From Paenarthrobacter histidinolovorans (lineage in GTDB: Bacteria > Actinomycetota > Actinomycetes > Actinomycetales > Micrococcaceae): a stretch of DNA of 64,000 bases. The translations under genes were made by a program, and so were the position numbers. Under the pieces are notes generated by a model. It did not search any database. It was not told where the DNA came from and saw nothing but the letters and a program-made list of their open reading frames with translations. The stretch covers positions 1 through 64,000 of the forward strand of contig NZ_BMPM01000009.1 in NCBI RefSeq assembly GCF_014647595.1, in the 5' to 3' direction. Below are positions 16,211-24,165 of this stretch, piece by piece (within the stretch, counting starts at the first letter, position 1; each line of letters opens with the position of its first letter).

Positions 16211-17428
16211 CTAGTTGCCGGAGAGGGTTGCGATACGGGATACGGCGAGCTCCGCATAAAGCGCGGCACCGTCGGTGAGGACGCCGTCGTCGAACGTGGC
16301 GTACGGCGAGTGGTTGAACGGCGAAGTCGTGTGGTCGGCGCCGGGGGCAACAGCACTGAGTCCCACAAAAGTGCCGGGGACTTCAGCAAGGACGCGGGAG
16401 AAGTCTTCCGAACCGCTCAGGGGGGTGGCCATGCGGGTGTACCGGGACTCGTCGAACATCCCGGCGATGACCTTTTCAGCGGTGGTGGTCTCGTCGTCGT
16501 TGTTGATGGTGAGGGGGTATTCCTCCTGGTAGTGCACGTCGGCTTCCAACCCGTGGGCTGCGGCGATGCCGTGGAGCAGCCGGGGGACTACTTCCATCAT
16601 CTTCCGGCGGGACTCTTCGGAGAAGGTCCGGATGGTGGCTTCGATGCGGGCGGTCTCGGGGATCACGTTGCGCTTGGTTCCGGCGTGGAGGACGCCGACT
16701 GTCAGCACTACGGGATCGAACATGTTGAACTGCCGGGTGACCATGACCTGAAGTGCCGTGACCATCTCCGCGGCAGCGGTGACGGGGTCCTTGGCGGAGT
16801 GCGGGGCTGAGCCGTGGCCTCCTGCGCCCAGGACAGTCACCACGAGCCCGTCCGAGGAACTGAGCATGACGCCGGGCTTGGTGACGAACTGCCCGTGCGG
16901 TTCCAGGGAAGAGAACACGTGCATTCCGTAGGCGGTGTCAGCCCGGCGGCCAGCGGCGTCCAGGACACCTTCCTTGATCATGTAGCTGGCGCCGTCGAAG
17001 CCTTCTTCACCGGGCTGGAACATGAGGATGACGTCACCGGCCAACTGGTCCCTGCGTTCGGCCAGCAGGGTGGCAGCGCCGGCGAGCATGGAGGTGTGGA
17101 GGTCGTGGCCGCAGGCGTGCATCGCGCCATCCACACGGGAGGTGTAGTCAACGCCGGTGGTCTCCTGGACAGGCAGGCCGTCCATGTCGGCCCGCAACAG
17201 CACCACGGGCTTCTCGGCCGAAGCGTGTGCCGCGCCGCCCCGCAGAACCGCGGTGACCGACGTCGTTTCCTTCCCCAAGGTGATCTCGTACGGAAGCCCG
17301 TCCAGCGCCTTGAGCACTTTTTCCTGCGTGCGGGGGAGCTGCAGGCCGATCTCCGGTTCGCGGTGGAGGTCGTGGCGGAGGTGGACGATGTCCTCCCGCA
17401 GTTCCTTGGCGTCGGCGGCGATGGTCAT
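16211..17428 (-). CDS. M20-family amidohydrolase (hippurate/N-acyl amino acid hydrolase type)
   Basis: A 405-residue di-metal enzyme. Motifs: HDLHREPEIG near residue 19, HACGHDLHTSML (metal ligands), FQPGEEG (general base Glu and ligand) and an insert dimerisation domain in the middle. This is the M20D/IAA-amino-acid-hydrolase subgroup, which cleaves N-acyl or N-aroyl amino acids in the cytosol. AGGAG precedes the ATG. Co-transcribed with an MHS carrier and divergent from an AsnC-type regulator, suggesting amino-acid-conjugate use. Confidence 0.9.
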   Translation of the reverse strand: MTIAADAKELREDIVHLRHDLHREPEIGLQLPRTQEKVLKALDGLPYEITLGKETTSVTAVLRGGAAHASAEKPVVLLRADMDGLPVQETTGVDYTSRVDGAMHACGHDLHTSMLAGAATLLAERRDQLAGDVILMFQPGEEGFDGASYMIKEGVLDAAGRRADTAYGMHVFSSLEPHGQFVTKPGVMLSSSDGLVVTVLGAGGHGSAPHSAKDPVTAAAEMVTALQVMVTRQFNMFDPVVLTVGVLHAGTKRNVIPETARIEATIRTFSEESRRKMMEVVPRLLHGIAAAHGLEADVHYQEEYPLTINNDDETTTAEKVIAGMFDESRYTRMATPLSGSEDFSRVLAEVPGTFVGLSAVAPGADHTTSPFNHSPYATFDDGVLTDGAALYAELAVSRIATLSGN

Positions 17429-17523
17429 TGGTTCTCCTGGTCTCTAAGGCGATGTGTTCCTTATGCCATTTTGTGGTGACCTGCTTCACATACGCAGAAA
17501 CAACTGTAAATATGCATCAACTA

Positions 17524-17557
17524 CCAGGAATTTGCAGAATTCATGCGTCGTTCCTGG
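17524..17557. promoter_or_regulatory. Inverted repeat before the AsnC-type regulator gene
   Basis: CCAGGAA (17524-17530) and TTCCTGG (17551-17557) are perfect 7-bp arms. The right arm overlaps the GGAGA ribosome-binding site of the regulator at 17569, so it could be an operator or an RNA hairpin limiting translation. Confidence 0.45.
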
Positions 17558-17568
17558 AGAATGTACTC

Positions 17569-18606
17569 ATGGAAGTCAGCGAAGAAGATCTGCGCCTGAT
17601 CAACGCACTGCAGATATCGCCCCGGATCAGCTGGTCCGACGCCGGCAGCGTCCTGGGCGTCCACGCCACCACGCTCGCCTCACGCTGGGATCGCCTCAGG
17701 GCAGCAGGAGCCGCCTGGACCACAGCACACCTCATGGGCGACCCCAAGGACATGTGCCTGGCCATGGTGGATATCGACTGCGAGATGCACCTCAGGCCGG
17801 ACGTCACCGCATCAGTGGCCCAACTCCCCGAAGTCATCACTGTGGAGGAAGCCGCCAGCAACCGCGACCTCACACTGACGGTCATCACCCAGGACCTGGA
17901 ACAGTTCAGCACCCACGTGCTGCCGCGCCTGAAGGAAGTGCGGGGGCTCACCAAGTACCACACGGCTCTCTGTACTCGGATCCACACCAGCGGCTACGCG
18001 TGGCGGCTCAACGTCCTCAGCAAGGCCGAACAACAAGCGCTCCGGGCGCTCGCGGGCCCGGAATCCGCCAACCCCTCCGCGCCCGACACCGTAGTGGCCC
18101 CACTTCCCGAAACGCACCTGGCGCTCATCCCGTTCCTCGCCCGGGACGGCCGCGTCACCGCGGCTGAGATCGCCCGGGCGCTGAACCGCAACCCGGCCAC
18201 CGTCCAGCGTCAACTGGGCCGGGTGCTGGCCAGCCGGATGCTGTCCTTCCGCTGCGAAATAGCCCAGCAGTTCTCGGGCTTCCCCATCACCGTCCAATGG
18301 TTCGCGAATGTCCCGGCGGGCCAGCATGAGGCCGCGGCAACCGAACTCAGGGCCATCCGCAACATCCGCTTCTCCGCATCCACCACAGGGCGCACCAACT
18401 TCACCATGATCATGTGGCTGCGTTCCCTGGCCGACGTCATGGAAATGGAGCTCACCATCCAGCAACGGATTCCTGGCATCGAACTGGTGGAAAGCGTGGT
18501 GATGCTCAATACCGCGAAACGGGTGGGATGGATGCTGAATCCGGACTCGACCGCCACGGGAGTCGTGGTGCCGCCGTACGGCGAGTTGTTGCCCGAGGGC
18601 ATCTAG
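17569..18606 (+). CDS. Two-unit Lrp/AsnC-family transcriptional regulator
   Basis: A 345-residue protein twice the usual Lrp length. Unit one has an HTH at about residues 5-50 (SEEDLRLINALQ, ARISW-like) and a ligand (RAM) domain; unit two repeats this from about residue 175 (LIPFLARDGRVTAAEIARALNRNPATVQRQLGRV) with a second RAM-like domain. Such tandem AsnC fusions are common in Actinobacteria. ATG 17569 follows GGAG; the frame is open upstream but unconserved. It is divergent from the M20/MHS operon, its probable target. Its stop overlaps the methyltransferase stop. Confidence 0.88.
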   Translation: MEVSEEDLRLINALQISPRISWSDAGSVLGVHATTLASRWDRLRAAGAAWTTAHLMGDPKDMCLAMVDIDCEMHLRPDVTASVAQLPEVITVEEAASNRDLTLTVITQDLEQFSTHVLPRLKEVRGLTKYHTALCTRIHTSGYAWRLNVLSKAEQQALRALAGPESANPSAPDTVVAPLPETHLALIPFLARDGRVTAAEIARALNRNPATVQRQLGRVLASRMLSFRCEIAQQFSGFPITVQWFANVPAGQHEAAATELRAIRNIRFSASTTGRTNFTMIMWLRSLADVMEMELTIQQRIPGIELVESVVMLNTAKRVGWMLNPDSTATGVVVPPYGELLPEGI

Positions 18607-19319
18607 GCGTGTTTCGTCGCCCTCAGGACGGTGTCCAGTGTGGTGCCGGACTCGCCACTGGGACCTGAAACGGTTCGTCCCCTGTCCGTCAGGACGTTCA
18701 CGGACCACGGCTCACTATCCAGCCGCAGGGCCCCTGCCAGTTGCTCTGATGTGAAGAAGAGGTCTGTCTCATGGTGGTGCCGGCTCCAGGAGGGCAGGCC
18801 ATGCGGGTGATGCCCCACCACCAGCAGCGTCCCGCCGGGCGCCACGGCTGCGGCCGCAGAAGTGACCGAATCACGCCACGGCAGGAGTGGCGAGTGAAGG
18901 AACTGTGCTGAGACAAGGTCGAACTCCGGCTGCGGCTGCCATTCGGTGAGATCCTGCTGCTGCCAGGTGATCCGGTCAGCGACACCCGCCTCTTCGGCGT
19001 GCTCAGCTGCGCGTTCAAGCGCGACGGCGGAAACGTCCAACGCGGTGACAGTCCAGCCCTGCTTCGCGAGCCAGATGGCGTCACCGCCCTCACCGCAGCC
19101 CAAATCCAGGGCCTTGCCGGGCTTCAGGTCCTTGGCCTCGGCTACCAGTTGCGGGTTTGGATCCCCGCTCCAGATCTTCGCCCGCTCCCGGTACATTCCG
19201 TCCCACATGTCCACGGCGTTGTCCGCATCTTTGTGCAGGTTCAGTCCGCCCTGCTGGACGCCTTCGTGCTGGTGGCCGTGCTCGTGGTGGGTGCCGGCGT
19301 CGTGTGTTTGTTCAGTCAT
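18603..19319 (-). CDS. SAM-dependent methyltransferase with His-rich N-terminus
   Basis: A 238-residue class I methyltransferase. Motif I LDLGCGEGGDAIWLA lies near residues 71-85, the post-I acid in VTALDVSAVAL, and motif IV FDLVSAQFLHSPLLPW. The first ~25 residues hold many His (HHEHGHQHE), suggesting metal binding. Related proteins are annotated for tellurite or thiopurine-type detoxification; that is only a resemblance. It converges with the AsnC gene with a 4-bp stop overlap, and lies downstream of soxR with a 45-bp gap, so soxR-methyltransferase may be one transcript. Confidence 0.82.
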   Translation of the reverse strand: MTEQTHDAGTHHEHGHQHEGVQQGGLNLHKDADNAVDMWDGMYRERAKIWSGDPNPQLVAEAKDLKPGKALDLGCGEGGDAIWLAKQGWTVTALDVSAVALERAAEHAEEAGVADRITWQQQDLTEWQPQPEFDLVSAQFLHSPLLPWRDSVTSAAAAVAPGGTLLVVGHHPHGLPSWSRHHHETDLFFTSEQLAGALRLDSEPWSVNVLTDRGRTVSGPSGESGTTLDTVLRATKHA

Positions 19320-19364
19320 GACTCAAGCGTGCCGTGACGCGCTGCCGGAAGGCAATGGCTGTTG

Positions 19365-19820
19365 CTATTTCGGCAAAGTCCAGCGCTGCGCCCCCGCCCC
19401 GGAAGCGCCGAGTTCGTCCGAAGGGTTCTGCAGTGTGCACGATTTCAAGCTCAAGCAGCCGCAGCCGATGCAACCATCAAGGTCATTGCGCAGGTGCTGC
19501 AAAGCCGCGATCCGCTGGTCCAACTCCTCGCGCCAACGCAACGACAACCTGCTCCAGTCCCGCTTTGTGGGCGTGCGGCCTTCCGGCAACGAATCCAGGG
19601 CCTCCCGGATGTCCTTGAGCGGCAAACCCACCCGCTGCGAGGTTTTGATGAACGCGACGCGCCGGAGGGTGTCGCGCCTGTATCGCCGCTGGTTGCCGGC
19701 TGTCCGCTCCGCTTCGATGAGCCCGTTGCGTTCGTAGAAGTGCAGGGCCGACGGCGAAACTCCACTGCGCTCGGAGAGCTCACCAATGGTCAGTGGCCGG
19801 TGGGCGGGGGCGGTGGGCAT
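19365..19820 (-). CDS. soxR: Redox-sensitive transcriptional activator SoxR
   Basis: A 151-residue MerR-family protein. The HTH is at residues 10-35 (TIGELSERSGVSPSALHFYE) and the C-terminal [2Fe-2S] site is complete, C-X2-C-X-C-X5-C at Cys117, 120, 122 and 128. In this family the oxidised cluster switches promoters with over-long spacers; in Actinobacteria SoxR responds to redox-active dyes and antibiotics. GGAAG precedes the ATG. A sox box lies between it and the divergent MFS gene. Confidence 0.95.
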   Translation of the reverse strand: MPTAPAHRPLTIGELSERSGVSPSALHFYERNGLIEAERTAGNQRRYRRDTLRRVAFIKTSQRVGLPLKDIREALDSLPEGRTPTKRDWSRLSLRWREELDQRIAALQHLRNDLDGCIGCGCLSLKSCTLQNPSDELGASGAGAQRWTLPK

Positions 19821-19848
19821 GAACTGCTTCCGGTTGGGGCGTGCTGGA

Positions 19849-19887
19849 TTGACCTCAACATTAGTTGAGGTTCTAGGCTGGCGTCCA
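19849..19887 (+). promoter_or_regulatory. SoxR-controlled promoter with sox box
   Basis: The sox box ACCTCAA-N6-TTGAGGT (19852-19871) lies between a -35 TTGACC (19849-19854) and a -10 TAGGCT (19874-19879). Their spacer is 19 bp, the over-long spacing typical of MerR/SoxR-activated promoters. Transcription would begin about 7 bp after the -10, i.e. at or next to the ATG at 19887, giving a leaderless mRNA. Confidence 0.8.
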
Positions 19888-21287
19888 TGACCTCTGACAC
19901 CTCAACGGCCGGGATTCTGGGCCGCCCATACCTCCTTGCCACCGTGGGGGCCTGCGCTCTGGTATTCCTCAGCGCTTTCGAGTCCCTCGCAGTGACAACC
20001 ATCATGCCGCTGGTGAGCCGGGACCTGGACGGAGCCAGCCTTTACGCGCTGGCATTCGCCGGACCCTTGGCCACGGGCGTGATGGGCATGGTGGCGGCGG
20101 GCAACTGGTCCGACAGACGGGGTCCGGCTGCGCCCCTGTACTCCTCCGTGGCGCTGTTCGTGGCAGGACTGCTGATCGCAGGCATGGCCGGAAGCATGGA
20201 AATCCTGGTGTTGGGCCGGCTGGTGCAGGGCTTGGGCGGCGGCGCGATGACCGTGGCTCTCTATGTGCTGGTGGCCCGCGTGTACCCGCCGGAGCTGCAT
20301 CCCAAGATCTTTGCCGCTTTCGCCGCGTCCTGGGTGGTTCCATCCCTGGTGGGTCCGTTCGCCGCAGGTGTCGTGGCCCAGTTGAGCAGCTGGCACTGGG
20401 TGTTCCTTGGGGTTGTGGGGCTGGTTGTTCCCGCGCTGCTGATGGTTGTCCCGGCCGTGCGGGGGATGGATTCCGAGCCTGCGGCAGAAACGGTTCCGTG
20501 GGCATTCGGGCGCATGGGGTGGGCGGCGCTCGCGGCCATCGCGGTCCTCGGACTGAACCTGTCTGCGGAGGTGCCCGGCGTGGGCGGGGTGATTGCCGTC
20601 GTCGCGCTTGTCCTTGCCTTGGTGGCTGTCCGCCCGCTGGTGCCGCGCGGAACTCTGACGGCGCGGCGGGGGCTTCCCAGCGTGATCCTGGTCCGCGGCC
20701 TGGCATCAGCGGCATTCTTCGGGGCCGAGGTCTACCTGCCGTATCTGCTGACGGAACGCTACTCGTTTACGCCCACGTTCGCCGGGCTGACCCTCACCGG
20801 CGCGGCACTGGCGTGGGCCGGGGCCTCGGCGATTCAGGGGCGGTTGGGGACCCGCTTGGCTGACGACCTCGCCATCAGGATCGGGGCCTCACTGGTGTTG
20901 GTGGCCATTGTCCTGACCCTGGTGACCGCGACGTTTGCACTGTCCCCGGCCGTTGCCATCGCCGGGTGGATCCTTGCCGGCGGCGGCATGGGGCTCATGT
21001 ACCCGCGCCTGTCCGTCATGACGTTGGCGTTGTCCACCGAGGAGAACCAGGGCTTCAACAGCGCTGCCATGTCGATTTCGGACTCCCTGGGCGGCGCGCT
21101 GTCCCTCGCCGCGACGGGACTGGTCTTCGCGGCATTTACGACGACGAACCCGTTTGCGGCGGTCTTCGCACTCACGGCGATCATCGCCGTCGTCGGGGTT
21201 GCCATGGCGCCGAGGGTCGCCGCCCGTGCGGCCGCAACCAAGTCCGGGCGCGCGGAACCGGAGCTCTCGCTCACCCAACCCAACTGA
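19887..21287 (+). CDS. MFS drug-efflux-type transporter, SoxR target
   Basis: A 466-residue carrier with 12-14 hydrophobic segments, of the EmrB/QacA-like drug:H+ antiporter group. Motif A-like GNWSDRRGP follows the second helix and GRLVQGLGGGAMTVALYVLVARVYP matches the antiporter motif region. No ribosome-binding site precedes the ATG, which fits the predicted leaderless start. Controlled by the sox box on its promoter, it would expel redox-cycling compounds. The stop is followed 2 nt later by the palindromic repeat copy B. Confidence 0.85.
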   Translation: MTSDTSTAGILGRPYLLATVGACALVFLSAFESLAVTTIMPLVSRDLDGASLYALAFAGPLATGVMGMVAAGNWSDRRGPAAPLYSSVALFVAGLLIAGMAGSMEILVLGRLVQGLGGGAMTVALYVLVARVYPPELHPKIFAAFAASWVVPSLVGPFAAGVVAQLSSWHWVFLGVVGLVVPALLMVVPAVRGMDSEPAAETVPWAFGRMGWAALAAIAVLGLNLSAEVPGVGGVIAVVALVLALVAVRPLVPRGTLTARRGLPSVILVRGLASAAFFGAEVYLPYLLTERYSFTPTFAGLTLTGAALAWAGASAIQGRLGTRLADDLAIRIGASLVLVAIVLTLVTATFALSPAVAIAGWILAGGGMGLMYPRLSVMTLALSTEENQGFNSAAMSISDSLGGALSLAATGLVFAAFTTTNPFAAVFALTAIIAVVGVAMAPRVAARAAATKSGRAEPELSLTQPN

Positions 21288-21289
21288 CT

Positions 21290-21352
21290 CGTTGTGGGGC
21301 CCGCTTTGCAGGGTATTGTCGCCCGGAAGGGCGCAGATCGGGCCTCGCAACG
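21290..21352. repeat. 63-bp palindromic repeat, copy B
   Basis: 20-nt arms (CGTTGTGGGGCCCGCTTTGC on the left) around a 23-nt loop with an inner GCCC/GGGC stem. It begins 3 nt after the end of the MFS gene. The most diverged of the four copies, but of identical length. Confidence 0.8.
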
Positions 21353-21640
21353 CAGGGTGGGACGGCGGCCTGACCAGCCCCGATGCGGGCCCGCAGGAGA
21401 AACACTGCTAAGCTGGGAACACTTGATGTGCGGTGACGCCCTGAAGCAGGTGGCCTGAAAGGCTGCGCGGCGGGGCATTTTTCATGTGAGAGGCACATCC
21501 TGCGTCGATGAACGCGTTCTATTTGGTCCCGGCCACCGCTGTTGCAGCGAACCGGTAGACCACCTGACTTTTCCTCGGCGAACCCCTGGCCCAACCGGCG
21601 TCGGGGGCCGATGTCCGCAACTGGACACCGCCCGAAAGAC
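21353..21640 (+). promoter_or_regulatory. Leader region of the DEAD-box helicase gene
   Basis: This 288-bp region holds no supported gene. It contains distant complementary heptamers (GATGTGC near 21425 and GCACATC near 21490) flanking GC-rich segments and a CATTTTTC run, consistent with a structured 5' leader. Cold-inducible helicase genes often have such leaders; that is inference. Confidence 0.35.
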
Positions 21641-23368
21641 ATGAAGTTTATGACTACTTTTGCTGCCCTTGGCACGCCCAAGGCCATTGCTGATTCCCTC
21701 GCCGCAGATGGCATCGAAGAGGCATTCCCCATCCAGGTGAAGACCCTCCCGGACACCCTCGCAGGCCGCGACGTCCTGGGCCGCGGCCGCACCGGCTCCG
21801 GCAAGACCATCGCTTTCGCCATCCCGCTGGTGGCCCGCTTGGCCGAGCGCGAAGCCAAGCACTTCCGCAAGCCGGGCCGCCCCATGGGCCTGGTCCTTGC
21901 ACCGACACGTGAACTGGCCACCCAGATCAACGCCACCATCGAACCGTTGGCCAAGGCCATGGGCCTGAACACCACGGTCATCTACGGCGGCATCTCCCAG
22001 GCACGCCAGGAAAAGGCGCTTCGCGCCGGCGTCGACATCGTCATCGCCTGCCCGGGCCGCCTCGAAGACCTGATCCGCCAGCGCATCCTGACCCTCGAAG
22101 CTGTTGAGGTCACCGTGCTGGACGAGGCCGACCACATGGCAGACCTCGGCTTCCTCCCGGTGGTCAAGAAGCTCATGGACATGACCCCCACCCAGGGTCA
22201 GCGCCTGCTCTTCTCCGCGACGTTGGACAACGGTGTTGACAAGCTGGTCAACCGTTACCTCTCCAACCCGCTGACGCACTCCGTGGACGATCCCCAGGCC
22301 GCGGTCACCACCATGGAACACCACGTCCTGGTGGTCAACGACCAGACAGTCAAGAAGCAGCTCATCGTTGAACTGGCCTCCGGCGCCGGCCGCCGCGTCC
22401 TCTTCATGCGGACCAAGCACCACGCCCGCAAGCTTGCCAAGACCCTCACCGACGCCGGCATCCCGGCCGTCGACCTTCACGGCAACCTGTCGCAGAACGC
22501 CCGCGACCGCAACCTTGCCGAGTTTTCCAACGGTGACGTCCGCGTCCTGGTGGCTACCGACGTCGCAGCCCGCGGCGTGCACGTTGACGACGTCGAACTC
22601 GTCATCCACGTGGACCCGCCCACAGAGCACAAGGCATACCTGCACCGCTCCGGCCGTACGGCCCGTGCAGGTTCCGACGGCACCGTGGTCACTCTGACGC
22701 TCCCCGAGCAGCAGAGCGACGTCAAGAAGCTCATGAAGGCCGCCGGCGTCGACGTTTCGTTCGAGCGCGTCACGGCCAACTCCCCATTGGTTGCTGACCT
22801 GGTGGGCGAGATCGCCGACAAGGTTGACCCCCGCACCCGTGCAGCCCTCCTCGCGGCGAAAGCTCCGCAGGGTGGCGGCACGTCCACCGGCGCCAACGCA
22901 CAGCGCAAGCGTGCACGCCGTTCCACCCAGGCTGCACCCACAGCCGGTGGCCGCGGTGGTCGGAACGGACGCGGCAAGGTCGCGGCTGAGCCGGTTCGCA
23001 CCGACGTCAACCGCGCCGAGCGTCGTGCAGCAATGAACGACGACGTCGCCCGCAGCTCACGCGGCCGCGGCAAGTCGGGTGCCACCCACCGCAACGACGT
23101 TCCCGGCTCGCAGGGCCAGGGCGGCCGCAGCGGTCGTCCGGCTACCGGCCAGCGCGCAGCTTCGGCTCCGCGCACGGCATCCACCACCTCGACGCGCACC
23201 GGCGGGAACAAGGCCGTATGGTCTTCAGCTACGGGCGCGACGTCCGGCGGATCCTACGGTTCGGGTTCCGGCAACTCCGGTCGCGGTGGCTCCGGCGCAG
23301 GCCGTCCGGCACGCAGCGGCCCCCGTCGCGCGTCGGCTCCGGCCTCGAACGAGCGTCGCGGCCGCTAA
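21641..23368 (+). CDS. DEAD-box RNA helicase with basic Gly/Arg/Ser-rich tail
   Basis: A 575-residue ATP-dependent RNA helicase. The Q-motif region FPIQVKTLP, motif I GRTGSGKT, Ia PTRELA, II DEAD in VLDEADHMADLGF, III SAT, V ATDVAARG and VI HRSGRTARAG are all present and in order in the first ~370 residues. The last ~200 residues are low-complexity, rich in Gly, Arg, Ser, Ala and Pro, typical of RNA-binding tails of actinobacterial DeaD/RhlE-like proteins. The start is uncertain: ATG 21641 (MKF) or ATG 21650 (MTTF); the frame is open to 21542. Role: RNA unwinding, ribosome assembly or mRNA turnover. Confidence 0.9.
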   Translation: MKFMTTFAALGTPKAIADSLAADGIEEAFPIQVKTLPDTLAGRDVLGRGRTGSGKTIAFAIPLVARLAEREAKHFRKPGRPMGLVLAPTRELATQINATIEPLAKAMGLNTTVIYGGISQARQEKALRAGVDIVIACPGRLEDLIRQRILTLEAVEVTVLDEADHMADLGFLPVVKKLMDMTPTQGQRLLFSATLDNGVDKLVNRYLSNPLTHSVDDPQAAVTTMEHHVLVVNDQTVKKQLIVELASGAGRRVLFMRTKHHARKLAKTLTDAGIPAVDLHGNLSQNARDRNLAEFSNGDVRVLVATDVAARGVHVDDVELVIHVDPPTEHKAYLHRSGRTARAGSDGTVVTLTLPEQQSDVKKLMKAAGVDVSFERVTANSPLVADLVGEIADKVDPRTRAALLAAKAPQGGGTSTGANAQRKRARRSTQAAPTAGGRGGRNGRGKVAAEPVRTDVNRAERRAAMNDDVARSSRGRGKSGATHRNDVPGSQGQGGRSGRPATGQRAASAPRTASTTSTRTGGNKAVWSSATGATSGGSYGSGSGNSGRGGSGAGRPARSGPRRASAPASNERRGR

Positions 23369-23373
23369 CCTCC

Positions 23374-23436
23374 CGTTGTGAGGCCCGCTCTGCGCGCTAT
23401 TCCTTGGGTTTAGGACGCAGAGCAGGCCCCGCAACT
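23374..23436. repeat. 63-bp palindromic repeat, copy C
   Basis: Left arm CGTTGTGAGGCCCGCTCTGC (23374-23393) and right arm at 23417-23436, with loop TTCCT/AGGA inner pairing. It starts 6 nt after the helicase gene and is almost identical to copy D. Confidence 0.88.
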
Positions 23437-23447
23437 CCAAGCCGTAT

Positions 23448-23510
23448 CGTTGTGAGGCCCGTTTTGCGCGCTATTCCTTGGGTTTAGGACGCAGAGCAGG
23501 CCCCGCAAGT
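23448..23510. repeat. 63-bp palindromic repeat, copy D
   Basis: Tandem with copy C at a 74-bp period (11-bp spacer). The 23-nt loop is identical to copy C; the left arm has TTTTGC instead of CTCTGC. The last base is the first base (plus strand) of the stop triplet of the minus-strand hydrolase gene. Confidence 0.88.
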
Positions 23511-24160
23511 CACCAGCCTCGGGCGCGCCACTCCTCAAGGTGCGGCCGCTCGGCACCGAGGGTTGTGGGCAATCCATGGCCCGGGTGCACCAGGGTTTCG
23601 TCCGGATAAGCGTCGAACAGTCGTTCCGACACGTCGTTCAACAGAGAAGTGAAGCGTGCAGGATCGTTCTGTGTGTTGCCGACGCCGCCCGGAAACAACG
23701 AGTCGCCACTGAAAATGTGGGCAGGCCCGTCCGGATCCTGGTACACGAACGCGATCGAACCCGGGGTGTGTCCACGAAGGTGGACCGCCGTGAGCTCGAT
23801 GTCGTCGAACCGCTCAACGTCGCCGTGACCAAGCCGGACATCCACCGGAACCGGCAACGCATCGGCGTCGTCCGCTCCTGCTGAGGTGGTGGCCCCGGCG
23901 ACCTCTACCAGCTCCGCCAGCGCACGGACGTGGTCCCAGTGCTGGTGGGTGGTGGCGATCCTGACCAACTTGGTGGGTTCCGGCGAGTCAACGGAACTCT
24001 CGTCCAGCAGCTGCTGAATGGCCGGAAGGTCGTCGGCGGCGTCGATCAGCACTTGCGCACCGGTGGACTTTGAAGTCAACAGGTACACGTTGTTGTTCAT
24101 CTCGCTGACCGAAATGCTGCGGATGGTGACGTCACGGAGTGAGTGAATAAGCGAATCCAT
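23510..24160 (-). CDS. MBL-fold hydrolase, glyoxalase II-like
   Basis: A 216-residue MBL-fold protein. Full metal set: THQHWDH (HxHxDH), LRGHTPGS, FSGDSLF and HPGHG. The short length and order fit hydroxyacylglutathione hydrolase/persulfide-dioxygenase-like proteins; in Actinobacteria the acyl carrier thiol would more likely be mycothiol. Five bp downstream of the aldo/keto reductase gene, so the two are an operon, possibly for reactive carbonyl handling. Its stop codon lies at the edge of repeat copy D. Confidence 0.87.
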   Translation of the reverse strand: MDSLIHSLRDVTIRSISVSEMNNNVYLLTSKSTGAQVLIDAADDLPAIQQLLDESSVDSPEPTKLVRIATTHQHWDHVRALAELVEVAGATTSAGADDADALPVPVDVRLGHGDVERFDDIELTAVHLRGHTPGSIAFVYQDPDGPAHIFSGDSLFPGGVGNTQNDPARFTSLLNDVSERLFDAYPDETLVHPGHGLPTTLGAERPHLEEWRARGW

Positions 24161-24165
24161 GCGAA

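Noticed and set aside
21482..22645. 387-residue open frame antisense to the DEAD-box helicase
   Set aside because: Val/Gly/Asp-rich shadow protein; helicase motifs fix the true strand.
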